Source: CADEGL01 sp050180485
Lineage (GTDB): Bacteria > Pseudomonadota > Alphaproteobacteria > CADEGL01
DNA length: 64,000 nt
Direction: 5' to 3'
Assembly: GCA_050180485.1 (NCBI GenBank)
Contig: JBFXED010000008.1
Location: 58,445-122,444, forward strand
Part shown: positions 25,410 through 33,313 of the stretch, piece after piece
Layout: each line of letters starts with the position of its first letter
Numbering within the stretch: the first letter of the stretch is position 1
The notes under the pieces: model-generated
Told to the model about the DNA's origin: nothing
Database searches by the model: none
What the model saw: only the letters and a program-made list of their open reading frames with translations
Program-made: the position numbers and the translations under genes

Positions 25410-25847
25410 TCAGAATTGCCGCCGCATCGTATCAGGCTCGGGGCCTGGCGGGGTGCGTTCAATCCAGTATGTCTTTGCGCTGCGGTCGAATTTCAGCCGT
25501 AGCGGATCCTTGCCCATGAGGCGCATGACGAGGCCGACCGGTGTGACCGTCAAGAAAAACAACAAACCCATGATCAATGGGTTCATGACGTGATGCAGCA
25601 GAAGGCCGAAACGGGTCCAGACCCAGTTCAGCGGCGTCAGCGCCTTGGGAAACAGATAGGCTGCGGCCAGGAAAGCGACAGCCGGAATGCCGCAGTACAC
25701 CCAGCGAATCTCTCCGCCATGGGTCAGGGGGCTAAAGGTCAAGATCGCGAAGAATACGGCGAAGACGATGCCGAAGCCGCGATTCGAGGAGCCCTTGACC
25801 TCCTCCTTGCGGTGGAAGTCCTCGTGAAAATCCAGGTTCTTTGCCAT
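25410..25847 (-). CDS. SxtJ-family membrane protein
   Basis: A 145-residue protein starting MAKNLDFHEDFHRKEEVKGS, a sequence typical of SxtJ. Three or four hydrophobic segments follow (NRGFGIVFAVFFAILTF, WVYCGIPAVAFLAAAYLF, and LIMGLLFFLTVTPVGLVMRL), and the C-terminus ends in the family stretch GKDPLRLKFD with TYWIERTPPGP. First gene of the SxtJ-DUF5989-carbamoyltransferase-SGNH cassette, 68 nt downstream of rsmB on the same strand. Its function is not established; an integral-membrane partner of the carbamoyltransferase is the simplest inference. Confidence 0.82.
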   Translation of the reverse strand: MAKNLDFHEDFHRKEEVKGSSNRGFGIVFAVFFAILTFSPLTHGGEIRWVYCGIPAVAFLAAAYLFPKALTPLNWVWTRFGLLLHHVMNPLIMGLLFFLTVTPVGLVMRLMGKDPLRLKFDRSAKTYWIERTPPGPEPDTMRRQF

Positions 25848-25915
25848 TTTCTTCCGTGGCCGTGGCCGCCGGTGACATAGCCCCAAACGGGATAAAACGC
25901 AAACCGGCGCTAGCG

Positions 25916-27238
25916 TTAAACCCTCTCCAGCCGCGCCGCGTAAAACCCATCCAGGCCGCCCAGTTCTGGGATATGGCTGGGTAAGGTGCGCAGATCGCCC
26001 GCGGTGGATACCAATTCCTTTACACCGCCCACCTCGTGGGCGCCGATGGGCCGCCGATGCACGCCGGCAGCACGGGCCAGCAATGCCTCGATTTGCCCTT
26101 CTCCTTCCTCAGGCTGCAGCGAACAGACGGCGTAGACCAGCGTTCCGCCCGGCTTCAGCATGCCAAGGGCGGCCTCCAGCAGGGCGCGCTGGGTCGCGGC
26201 AGCGTCCGTGACGTCGCGTGGCGACTTCAAATGCGGGATGTCGGGATGGCGGCGGATCGTGCCCGTGGCGCTGCAGGGCGCGTCGAGTAAGACCGCATCG
26301 GCCGATTGGGATGGGCTCCAGCTTTCGGCGTCCGCTGCGATCGTCTCGGCCTCCAGGTGCAGGCGCTTCAGGTTGCCGGTGAGGCGCGCGAGCCGCTCGG
26401 GCGAACGGTCGACGGCCGTCACACGCGCGCCGCCCGCGGCCAACTGTGCGGTCTTGCCGCCCGGCGCCGCGCAGAGATCGATGACATGCTTGCCGCGCAC
26501 ATCGCCCAGAAGCCTCGCGGGCAAAGCGGCCGCCGCATCCTGCACCCACCAGGCGCCCGTATCGAAACCGTCGAGGCGCGGAACGGCGCCCGCATTCTCG
26601 AGTCGGACCGAACCTGTCGGCAAAGTGCGTCCGCCGAGACGCGTCGCCCAAGCTGCCGCCCCTTCCTTCACGGACAGATCGAGGGCGGCTTCGCGCTGGT
26701 GCGCGGCGGCAATCGCGCGGCACGTCTCCTCGCCGTAGTGGCCGGACCAGCTGCGCCACAGCCATTTCGGCGTGTTGAGCGCGGTGGCATCTGCGGGCAA
26801 AAGCGCCGCGCCTTCGCGCGCCACGCGGCGCAGAACGGCATTGACCAATCCCACATGGGGCCGCGGCAGGCGGCGATGGGCCGCATCCACGGTTTCGGCC
26901 ACGGCGGCATGGGCGGGCGTGCCCAGCATCAAAAGCTGCGCGGCGCCGATGCGCAGCGTGTTCTGCGTCCGATGCGCGCGGGCAGGCAATGGCTTCGCGA
27001 GGCACGGCGCGAGCGCCGCGTCGAGTTCGCCCAAACGGCGCAGCACGGTCGATACGATCAGGCGTACAAACGCGCGGTCGCGCTCCGGCAGCGTCGGCAT
27101 GTCGTCCAAGGCGTCGTCGAGAAAGCGGCGCTCGATCAGCACCGCCTCCAAAAGTTCGAGCGCCGCGCCGCGCGCCGAAACATTTCCACGCATGGGAGCG
27201 GAATTAGCATGTCCTGCCGGCCGCGTCCCGGCGGGCAT
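25916..27238 (-). CDS. rsmB: 16S rRNA (cytosine-967-C5)-methyltransferase RsmB
   Basis: About 440 residues. The N-terminal third is a NusB-like RNA-binding domain (ARGAALELLEAVL, DRAFVRLIVSTVLRRLGELD). The C-terminal Rossmann methyltransferase has DLCAAPGGKTAQLAA (SAM site), LLDAPCSATGTIRRHPD and YAVCSLQPEEGEGQ, the two catalytic cysteine motifs of RsmB/NOL1 proteins. The start is uncertain: ATG at 27238 is used here, but a TTG at 27259 overlaps the htpX stop (TTGA) and is also possible. It follows htpX directly, so the two are cotranscribed. Confidence 0.94.
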   Translation of the reverse strand: MPAGTRPAGHANSAPMRGNVSARGAALELLEAVLIERRFLDDALDDMPTLPERDRAFVRLIVSTVLRRLGELDAALAPCLAKPLPARAHRTQNTLRIGAAQLLMLGTPAHAAVAETVDAAHRRLPRPHVGLVNAVLRRVAREGAALLPADATALNTPKWLWRSWSGHYGEETCRAIAAAHQREAALDLSVKEGAAAWATRLGGRTLPTGSVRLENAGAVPRLDGFDTGAWWVQDAAAALPARLLGDVRGKHVIDLCAAPGGKTAQLAAGGARVTAVDRSPERLARLTGNLKRLHLEAETIAADAESWSPSQSADAVLLDAPCSATGTIRRHPDIPHLKSPRDVTDAAATQRALLEAALGMLKPGGTLVYAVCSLQPEEGEGQIEALLARAAGVHRRPIGAHEVGGVKELVSTAGDLRTLPSHIPELGGLDGFYAARLERV

Positions 27239-27255
27239 TGCGCGTTTCGCCGCGC

Positions 27256-28131
27256 TCAACCCCAGGGACCTTTTGCTGCCGGGGCCATGCCGGCCATCTC
27301 ACGCAGGCGGCGCACCCGTTCTTCCGTGCCGGGATGGCTGGAGAACAGGCTGGCGATACCGCCACCATGCAGCGGGTTGACGATAAACAGATGCGCGGTC
27401 GCCGGGTTGCGCTCGGCCTGCGGAATCTCGGTGTTCTGCGCGGCGTGCTCGATCTTCTCCAGCGCCGAAGCCAGCCACAGCGGCCGGCCGGAGATCTCCG
27501 CGCCCACGCGGTCGGCCTCGTATTCGCGGCTGCGGCTGATCGCCATCTGCACCAGCATGGCGGCGATGGGCGCCAGGATCGCGACCAGGATGGTGCCGAC
27601 AGCACCCAACGGACTACGGTTGTCGCTGCCGCGGAAGGCGCCGAACAGGAAGGCGAGATTTGCCAGCATACCGATGGCACCGGCCAGAGTCGCCGTCACG
27701 GTCATGACCAGCGTGTCACGGCTGCGCACATGGGCGAGTTCATGCGCCATCACGCCCGCGACCTCATCCGGCGAAAGGCGGCGCAGAAGCCCGGTCGTGG
27801 CGGCAACGGCGGCGTTCTCGGGATTGCGGCCGGTGGCGAAGGCGTTGGGCTGGTCGGATTCGATGACATAAACCTTGGGCATGGGCAGACCGGCATTCGA
27901 GGCCAACTGCTCCACGGTCGCGTAAAAGGCTGGCGCGGCGGCGCGGTCAATTTGGCGGGCCCCGTACATCGACAGGACCATCTTGTCCGAGTTCCACCAT
28001 GCGAAGAGGTTCATGGCGCAAGCCACTGCCAGGGCAATGAGAGCGCCGCCTTGGCCGCCCACCAGGTAGCCGGCGACGAGGAACAGCGCGGTCATCCCTG
28101 CCAGGAGGATCGCGGTACGCGTGTAGGCCAT
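27256..28131 (-). CDS. htpX: Zinc metalloprotease HtpX
   Basis: A 291-residue inner-membrane M48 protease for membrane-protein quality control. Two N-terminal hydrophobic segments (TAILLAGMTALFLVAGYLVG, ALIALAVACAMNLFAWW) precede the zinc site GVMAHELAHVRSRD, then two more segments and the third ligand region SREYEADRVGAE. The sequence VIESDQPNAFATGRNPENAA is a HtpX signature. Length is normal. It diverges from the SdhAF4 gene across about 110 bp and leads into rsmB. Confidence 0.95.
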   Translation of the reverse strand: MAYTRTAILLAGMTALFLVAGYLVGGQGGALIALAVACAMNLFAWWNSDKMVLSMYGARQIDRAAAPAFYATVEQLASNAGLPMPKVYVIESDQPNAFATGRNPENAAVAATTGLLRRLSPDEVAGVMAHELAHVRSRDTLVMTVTATLAGAIGMLANLAFLFGAFRGSDNRSPLGAVGTILVAILAPIAAMLVQMAISRSREYEADRVGAEISGRPLWLASALEKIEHAAQNTEIPQAERNPATAHLFIVNPLHGGGIASLFSSHPGTEERVRRLREMAGMAPAAKGPWG

Positions 28132-28241
28132 TTTCTTTGGGTACTCCCGGTTTACGTTCTCCAAATGGCCCCGGCGGAACGGCATTCAAGACCGGAAATC
28201 AAAGGCTTGGCAAAGGGCGCCGGGAGCGTCATATCTTGGGA

Positions 28242-28463
28242 ATGAGCGATCCGAAGCCCGGCCACATCTATCAGCAAGCAAAAATCCCGTTAACGTTAAC
28301 GTCAACTTCTAAAGCTTGCATCGAAGCCGAGAAGAAGCCCGCAACCACCGATAAAAAAACGGAAAATCCGAAAAAGCCGACACAGGAGATCGGCGGTCCT
28401 GAAGGACCTGAACCGACCCGTTATGGCGATTGGGAGCGCAACGGGCGCTGCGTCGACTTCTAA
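28242..28463 (+). CDS. sdhAF4: Succinate dehydrogenase assembly factor 4 homolog (DUF1674)
   Basis: A 73-residue protein whose C-terminus PEPTRYGDWERNGRCVDF is the DUF1674/SdhAF4 signature. Family members bind flavinated SdhA and help assemble complex II. The N-terminal half is charged and low in complexity (KKPATTDKKTENPKKPT). The ATG at 28242 directly follows a CTTGGGA sequence; earlier in-frame starts overlap the htpX promoter. No sdh genes are nearby, as is common in alphaproteobacteria. Confidence 0.9.
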   Translation: MSDPKPGHIYQQAKIPLTLTSTSKACIEAEKKPATTDKKTENPKKPTQEIGGPEGPEPTRYGDWERNGRCVDF

Positions 28464-28547
28464 GGCGGCGCCAGGCTGACCTCCAAGGTTGGATCGAGCG
28501 CGCCCTCGTGGATGGTTTTTAGGATCATTATCCTTTAATCTGACAAC

Positions 28548-29006
28548 ATGGGTCTCTTCCCAACATCGCTTCTGGCGCTGTTCGCGCTCCTCGCCGTTCC
28601 GGCGCGGGCCACCGAGACGCTGCCGGGTCCCGTGCCGGCGGAGATCGTTTCGGTGGTCGATGGCGACACGCTGTCCGTCCGTGCCCATATCTGGCTCGGG
28701 CAGGAGGTCGCGACGCTGGTCCGCCTGGCCGGCATCGACACGCCGGAGTTGAACGGCGCGTGCGAGAGCGAGCGTGTCCGGGCGCGCGCCGCGCGGGATT
28801 ATCTGGAGCGCGCGGTCGCCGACGGCTCGGTTACATTGGCCCAGATCCGCTACGAGAAATACGCGGGCCGCGTGATGGCCAAGGTCGCGGCGGCCGACGG
28901 CGGCGATCTGTCCCAGCGCATGATCGCGGCGGGCCACGCGCGCGCCTATGACGGCGGCAAGCGCCTGCCCTGGTGCCAAGCGGCCGAGCTTGCCAAGCTC
29001 GAGTGA
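28548..29006 (+). CDS. Secreted thermonuclease-family (SNase-like) nuclease
   Basis: A 152-residue protein with a signal peptide (MGLFPTSLLALFALLAVPARA) and one staphylococcal-nuclease domain. Core motifs are VVDGDTLSVRA, VRLAGIDTPELNG, and LAQIRYEKYAGRVMAKV, containing the Arg/Asp/Glu positions used for calcium-dependent phosphodiester hydrolysis. The end GHARAYDGGKRLPWC is typical of the bacterial YncB-like group. It is convergent with the LysE gene, separated by 4 nt. Export to the periplasm is predicted. Confidence 0.88.
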   Translation: MGLFPTSLLALFALLAVPARATETLPGPVPAEIVSVVDGDTLSVRAHIWLGQEVATLVRLAGIDTPELNGACESERVRARAARDYLERAVADGSVTLAQIRYEKYAGRVMAKVAAADGGDLSQRMIAAGHARAYDGGKRLPWCQAAELAKLE

Positions 29007-29010
29007 GGCG

Positions 29011-29613
29011 CTAGCCCGCGAAGGCGAACGCGACCGAGGCCAGCAGCGAGAGCGCGAAGACGATGTTGATGACGCGGTTCGCGCGCGAATCGCGGAAAGC
29101 GTTGGTCAGCGCCGCGCCAAGCAGAAGCCAGAGCAGATTGACCGCGACCATGATGCCGACCACGAGCGCCATCTTGAGCGCGGCGTCGTGCGTGGGTGCC
29201 GCGCGCACCAGCGTGAAGCCGGAGAACAAGGCCGCCATCGCCGCATAGGCCTTGGGATTGCCGACACCCAAAACCACGCCCACGCCGAAGGATGGCGGCG
29301 CGCGCTTCGCTTCGCCCGCGGACAAGGGCGGTGCGCTCGCGATGCGCCATGCTAGATAGAGCATGTATAGCGCGGCCGCGCCCTTGAGGATCGGCCCCAG
29401 CGCCGGCTCGCCTAGCAGGAACGCGGCCAAGCCCGTGGCCGTCAGCAGCATCACGGCCCACACGCCCGCGATGATGCCGGCCGAGAGCACCACGCCCCCG
29501 CGCACGCCGTAGGCCGCGCCCGTCGCTGCCAGCGCCATGTTGGCGGGGCCGGGGCTGCCAGTCAGCGCCACCGCGGCCAGCGCGAAGCCCAGCACTTCGT
29601 CCGTCAGCCCCAT
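29011..29613 (-). CDS. LysE-family translocator
   Basis: A 200-residue membrane protein with about six transmembrane segments. The N-terminal LTGSPGPANMALAATGAAYG and the central VLGVGNPKAYAAMAALFSGF are the LysE/RhtB signatures. These proteins export amino acids or related solutes. It is divergent from an AraC-type regulator with only 36 bp between the two start codons, a layout that suggests control of the exporter by that regulator. Substrate unknown. Confidence 0.88.
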   Translation of the reverse strand: MGLTDEVLGFALAAVALTGSPGPANMALAATGAAYGVRGGVVLSAGIIAGVWAVMLLTATGLAAFLLGEPALGPILKGAAALYMLYLAWRIASAPPLSAGEAKRAPPSFGVGVVLGVGNPKAYAAMAALFSGFTLVRAAPTHDAALKMALVVGIMVAVNLLWLLLGAALTNAFRDSRANRVINIVFALSLLASVAFAFAG

Positions 29614-29649
29614 CCTCGCGCCCGCGCGCCGATCCTGATACCGATAGCC

Positions 29650-30504
29650 ATGGCCTCATCCATGCCAAAAACAGACGGGCCGGGTCTTGAACGTTCGTGC
29701 GCGCGGCGCGACCGGTTCCGGGTCGACGCGGTGCGCCCCGGCTTCGAGCGCGGCGAGGCCAGCTTCAACGGTCCCGCCTTCGCGCCGCACCGCCACGACA
29801 CCTACGCGCTCGGCCTCACGCTCGACGGCGTCCAATGCTTCCGCTATCGGGGCGTGGAGACGCGCTGCCTCGCGGGCCAGGCTTTCGTGCTGCATCCGGA
29901 CGAGCTGCATGACGGCCACGCCGGCACGGACGACGGCTTCACCTACCGCATGCTCTATCTCGAACCGGCGCTGCTGCAGGAGGCGCTCGAAGCACCGCGC
30001 TGCCCGTTGCCGTTCCTGCGCGGCGGCGTCTCGGCGGACGCGCGCCTCCTCGCCGCCCTGCGCGCCGCGCTGTCCGACGATGGTGCACCCGTGGAGGAAT
30101 TGCGGCTCGATTCCCACCTGGTCGAAATCGCCGAAGCGCTGTCCGCGCTGGATCCCTCATCCGTCGCCAAGCAAGCCGATGCACCCTGCGCCCGCGCCGT
30201 GTTCCGTGCGCGCGTATTCCTCGACGCTGAATTCGCGAACCCCGTGACCTCCGCCGCGCTCGAACGTGCGACGGGCCTGTCGCGCTTCGCGCTCGCGCGC
30301 CATTTCCGCGCCTATCTGGGCACCAGCCCACACCGCTACGTGGTGATGCGAAGGCTCGACCGGGCGCGCGCGCTCATGCGCGAAGGCGCATCCTTGGCCG
30401 ACGCGGCGTTGGCCAGCGGCTTCGCCGACCAGAGCCACATGACGCGCCACTTCACGCGTGCCTACGGCGTGACGCCCGCCCGCTGGCGCGGCTTGGCCGC
30501 GTGA
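29650..30504 (+). CDS. AraC-family transcriptional regulator
   Basis: A 284-residue regulator with an N-terminal cupin-like ligand domain (FNGPAFAPHRHDTYALGLTL, AFVLHPDELHDGHAG) and a C-terminal double helix-turn-helix from about residue 185: TSAALERATGLSRFALARHF, TSPHRYVVMRRLDRARALM and LADAALASGFADQSHMTRHF, ending in GVTPARWRGL. Divergent from and likely controlling the adjacent lysE-type exporter gene. Confidence 0.9.
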   Translation: MASSMPKTDGPGLERSCARRDRFRVDAVRPGFERGEASFNGPAFAPHRHDTYALGLTLDGVQCFRYRGVETRCLAGQAFVLHPDELHDGHAGTDDGFTYRMLYLEPALLQEALEAPRCPLPFLRGGVSADARLLAALRAALSDDGAPVEELRLDSHLVEIAEALSALDPSSVAKQADAPCARAVFRARVFLDAEFANPVTSAALERATGLSRFALARHFRAYLGTSPHRYVVMRRLDRARALMREGASLADAALASGFADQSHMTRHFTRAYGVTPARWRGLAA

Positions 30505-30511
30505 AAGCAGA

Positions 30512-30627
30512 CTCACCCTCTCCCCAACGTGGGAGAGGGCAGGGTGAGGGGGACAAGTCTTTCGCCGCCCCCTCCCCCTAGCCTCGACCCGCTTCGCGGC
30601 TCCAGCCCGTCGAAGGGGAGGGGTGAG
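30512..30627. repeat. CCCCTCCC/GGGGAGGG palindromic intergenic repeat, copy 1 (double)
   Basis: Two inverted-repeat units stand in tandem: CTCACCCTCTCCC ... GGGAGAGGGCAGGGTGAG (30512-30547) and a CCCCTCCCCCT ... GGGGAGGGG unit (30569-30627). The remaining sequence to the next start codon shows nothing else that I recognise. Similar units occur at 34.8, 36.6 and 44.3 kb. Confidence 0.7.
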
Positions 30628-30779
30628 AGTGAAGCGGGGCGGTCGGTCGATGTTTGCCGTTCAACCGATGCGGATGCGCGCGAGGTCATCCCGCGCTCTG
30701 GCCGGCGATTGGCCTGGCCAAAGGCCCTGCTTCTTTAGAAACTCTGGAGCCATTTACCGTTCGTTCCGGGGAGAGGGCC

Positions 30780-32240
30780 GTGCCTGCCACCACGTTGTTC
30801 GCCGTCGGGTTGGACGCGAAGCAGCCGCACCAGCGCCAGGTCAACGACCAGCAACGCGCCCTGCACCAGTCGGGCCGCGCGGCCGGCGGCGCGCGCCTGC
30901 CGTCCACACGCGCGCTGGCGGCCGAGCTTTCGGTCTCGCGCAACACGGTGGCGGCCGCCTACGACCAGCTTCTGGCCGAAGGTTTTCTCGTCGGTCGCGT
31001 CGGTTCGGGCAGCTATGTGGCGCCGGACCTGCCGCGGCCCGACGGCTCAACCGTGCCGCGCAAGGCACGCGCGCGTGCCGCCGGCCCCTCGCGCCGGGGC
31101 GCGGCGCTGGCCGCCTTGGCGCCCGCCCATGGCGCCCGGGCGCGCGCTTTCATGCCGGGCCTGCCCGCCATCGACGAGTTTCCTTTCGCCCTGTGGTCGC
31201 GCCTTCTCGCCCGCGCCTGGCGCAGCCCACAACGCGCGTGGCTGGCCCATGGCGATCCGGCCGGCCTGCCCGAACTGCGCGCTTCCATCGCCGCCCATCT
31301 CGGCGCCATGCGGGGCGTGCGCTGCGAGGCTCAACAGGTGCTGGTCGTCTCCGGCTCCCAGGCCGCGATCGCGCTGGCTGCACGCGTGCTGCTCGATCCC
31401 GGCGACGTGGCGTTGATCGAGGACCCCGTCTATCCCGGCCTCACGCGCGCGCTGGCCGCCGAGGACGTCGCGATGGCACCCGCGCCCATCGATGCGGAAG
31501 GGCTCGACATCGCCGTCGCCGCGCGGATCGCGCCCAAGGCGCGCATGGCCTGCGTCACGCCCTCGCACCAGTATCCGCTCGGCCACACCATGAGCCTCGC
31601 CCGCCGCGTGGCGCTGCTCGACTGGGCCGCGCGAAACGGCGCCTGGGTGTTGGAGGACGATTACGACAGCGAATTCCGCTATCGCGGCCGGCCGCTGGCG
31701 TCGCTCCAGGGTTTGGACCAGGACGGCCGCGTCGTCTATGTCGGCAGTTTCTCCAAGGTGATGTTCCCGGCCTTGCGCGTGGCCTATCTGGTCGCCCCGC
31801 TGCATCTGGTGGATGCGTTCCACCGCGCCCGCGCGGCTTTGGAGGATCATCCCTCCACCATCGCGCAACCGGCGCTGGCGCGCTTCATGGAGGAAGGCCA
31901 CTTCGTCACCCATCTGGGGCGCATGCGTCGCCTCTACGCCGCGCGGCAGGCCGCGCTTCTAGAATCCAGCGCGCGGCATCTGGGTGGCTTGCTCGACGTG
32001 GCGCCCGATCCCTCCGGCATGCACCTGGTCGGCTATGCCACGCCCGCGCTCCGCCGCCGCATGACCGACCGCGAAGGCTCGGCCCGCGCCGCCGCGCGCG
32101 GCATCACCGCCCAGCCGCTTTCGTCTTACTATCGCGGCCGCGTGAAGAGGCAGGGATTTCTCTTGGGCTACGCCGCCCACTCCGAGCGCGAGATTGAGCG
32201 CGGGGTGAAGATGCTGGCGGAGGTACTGGGTAAGCGATGA
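30780..32240 (+). CDS. MocR/PdxR-type GntR regulator with aminotransferase domain
   Basis: About 486 residues from a GTG preceded by GGGGAGAGG. The N-terminal GntR winged helix has GARLPSTRALAAELSVSRNT and AAYDQLLAEGFLVGRVGSGS. From about residue 110 a fold-type I aminotransferase-like domain follows, with VSGSQAAIALAARVLLDPGD, EDPVYPGLTRALAAE, VLEDDYDSEFRY and the PLP lysine in GSFSKVMFPALRVAYLV. MocR proteins sense PLP or amino compounds. Upstream lies a palindromic repeat, so its promoter is not obvious. No adjacent target is evident; the next gene is convergent. Confidence 0.87.
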   Translation: MPATTLFAVGLDAKQPHQRQVNDQQRALHQSGRAAGGARLPSTRALAAELSVSRNTVAAAYDQLLAEGFLVGRVGSGSYVAPDLPRPDGSTVPRKARARAAGPSRRGAALAALAPAHGARARAFMPGLPAIDEFPFALWSRLLARAWRSPQRAWLAHGDPAGLPELRASIAAHLGAMRGVRCEAQQVLVVSGSQAAIALAARVLLDPGDVALIEDPVYPGLTRALAAEDVAMAPAPIDAEGLDIAVAARIAPKARMACVTPSHQYPLGHTMSLARRVALLDWAARNGAWVLEDDYDSEFRYRGRPLASLQGLDQDGRVVYVGSFSKVMFPALRVAYLVAPLHLVDAFHRARAALEDHPSTIAQPALARFMEEGHFVTHLGRMRRLYAARQAALLESSARHLGGLLDVAPDPSGMHLVGYATPALRRRMTDREGSARAAARGITAQPLSSYYRGRVKRQGFLLGYAAHSEREIERGVKMLAEVLGKR

Positions 32241-32262
32241 TCGGCTTGCGTGTCCGGCGCGA

Positions 32263-32463
32263 TCACCCCTTGTAAGCGGTGGCCAGGATATTCGCGATGT
32301 ACTCGGCGCCACCCTTAACGGTGACGCTGTGGTCGTCGCTGAAATGGATTTTGGTGTTCTTGTTCTTGACTCCAGCGCGCTTGATGTATGTGACCTGAAG
32401 CGGATTGACGAACACGGGGATGTCCTCGTCGCGAGAAGATTTGAGGCGAACGATGCGAGCCAT
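32263..32463 (-). CDS. Small conserved hypothetical protein (FlbD-like in look)
   Basis: A 66-residue protein, MARIVRLKSSRDEDIPVFVN, with predicted beta strands and a short helix at the end (GGAEYIANILATAYKG). The pattern of a strand, VNPLQVTYIKR, then THKxH-like strand and KGGAEYI helix resembles FlbD-like small proteins, but similarity is weak and no flagellar genes are near. GAGAAACCC-type sequence precedes the ATG. It is transcribed opposite to both neighbours. Function unknown. Confidence 0.6.
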   Translation of the reverse strand: MARIVRLKSSRDEDIPVFVNPLQVTYIKRAGVKNKNTKIHFSDDHSVTVKGGAEYIANILATAYKG

Positions 32464-32546
32464 GGGTTTCTCCGGTTAGAGCCACCCGAAGATCGTATCC
32501 CACCGCCAAAGCTTGAGCGACGGCCGCCGCCCGCTACACTGAAACC

Positions 32547-33311
32547 ATGGGCGATGTCCGCAGCCTTCAAGATCGCATGGCGCTCGTCACGGGCGCGGGT
32601 GCCGGGTTGGGCCGGGCCTATGCGACGCTCCTGGCCGCGCGCGGCGCGCAGGTGGTGGTGCAAGACATTGATCGCGCGACAGCGGAAGACACAGCCGCCG
32701 CCATTCGCGGCCAAGGCGGCACGGCCTGGGCCGCTGTGTGCGACATCGCCGATCCGCCCGCGCTCGCACCAGCCTTGCGCGCGGCGGGCGTGGCTCCCGA
32801 CGGCATCCACATCCTGGTCAATAACGCTGGCATCGATGCCGCGCGCACGATCGAGCAGGTTACGGTCGCCGAGTTCGACCGTATGTTCGGCGTGCATGTG
32901 AAGGGCACGTTCTTCGCCACGCAGACCGTGATCGCAGGCATGAAGGCGTGGCGGCACGGCAAGATCGTCAACATCTCTTCGATCAACGGCATGATCGCGG
33001 ACTCGACCGACTCGCACTACAACGGCGCCAAGGCGGCGATTCTGGGTCTCACCAAAGCCTGGGCGAAAGAGTTCGCGCCCTGGCGCATCAATGTGAATGC
33101 GGTGGCGCCTGGCCATGTCGTCACCGCTGCCACGATCCAGCGCGGGGCCGAGCGCATGGCGCGCATCTCGAAGGAGCGTATCCCCCTCGGCCGCTACGCC
33201 ACGCCCGAGGAGATCGCACATACGGTGGCGTTCCTGGCGTCCGCCGAATCCGACTTCATCACCGGACAGGTCATCTCGCCCAACGGCGGCGAAGCCATCG
33301 TGGGCATCTAG
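32547..33311 (+). CDS. Short-chain dehydrogenase/reductase
   Basis: A 254-residue classical SDR. It contains the cofactor loop VTGAGAGLGRAYATLLAARG, LVNNAGIDAARTIEQV, the catalytic Ser in VNISSINGMIADS, the Tyr/Lys pair in SHYNGAKAAILGLTKAWAKE, and the C-terminal NVNAVAPGHVVTAAT and GQVISPNGGEAIVGI. It is followed 2 nt later by a flavin monooxygenase gene and is probably cotranscribed, suggesting oxidation of an alcohol to a ketone that the monooxygenase then attacks (inference). Substrate unknown. Confidence 0.87.
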   Translation: MGDVRSLQDRMALVTGAGAGLGRAYATLLAARGAQVVVQDIDRATAEDTAAAIRGQGGTAWAAVCDIADPPALAPALRAAGVAPDGIHILVNNAGIDAARTIEQVTVAEFDRMFGVHVKGTFFATQTVIAGMKAWRHGKIVNISSINGMIADSTDSHYNGAKAAILGLTKAWAKEFAPWRINVNAVAPGHVVTAATIQRGAERMARISKERIPLGRYATPEEIAHTVAFLASAESDFITGQVISPNGGEAIVGI

Positions 33312-33313
33312 GC

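Noticed and set aside
31959..33221. Leftward frame of 420 codons over the end of the MocR gene and the SDR gene
   Set aside because: Antisense to two clear genes; only the 66-residue frame inside the gap at 32263-32463 has its own start signals.
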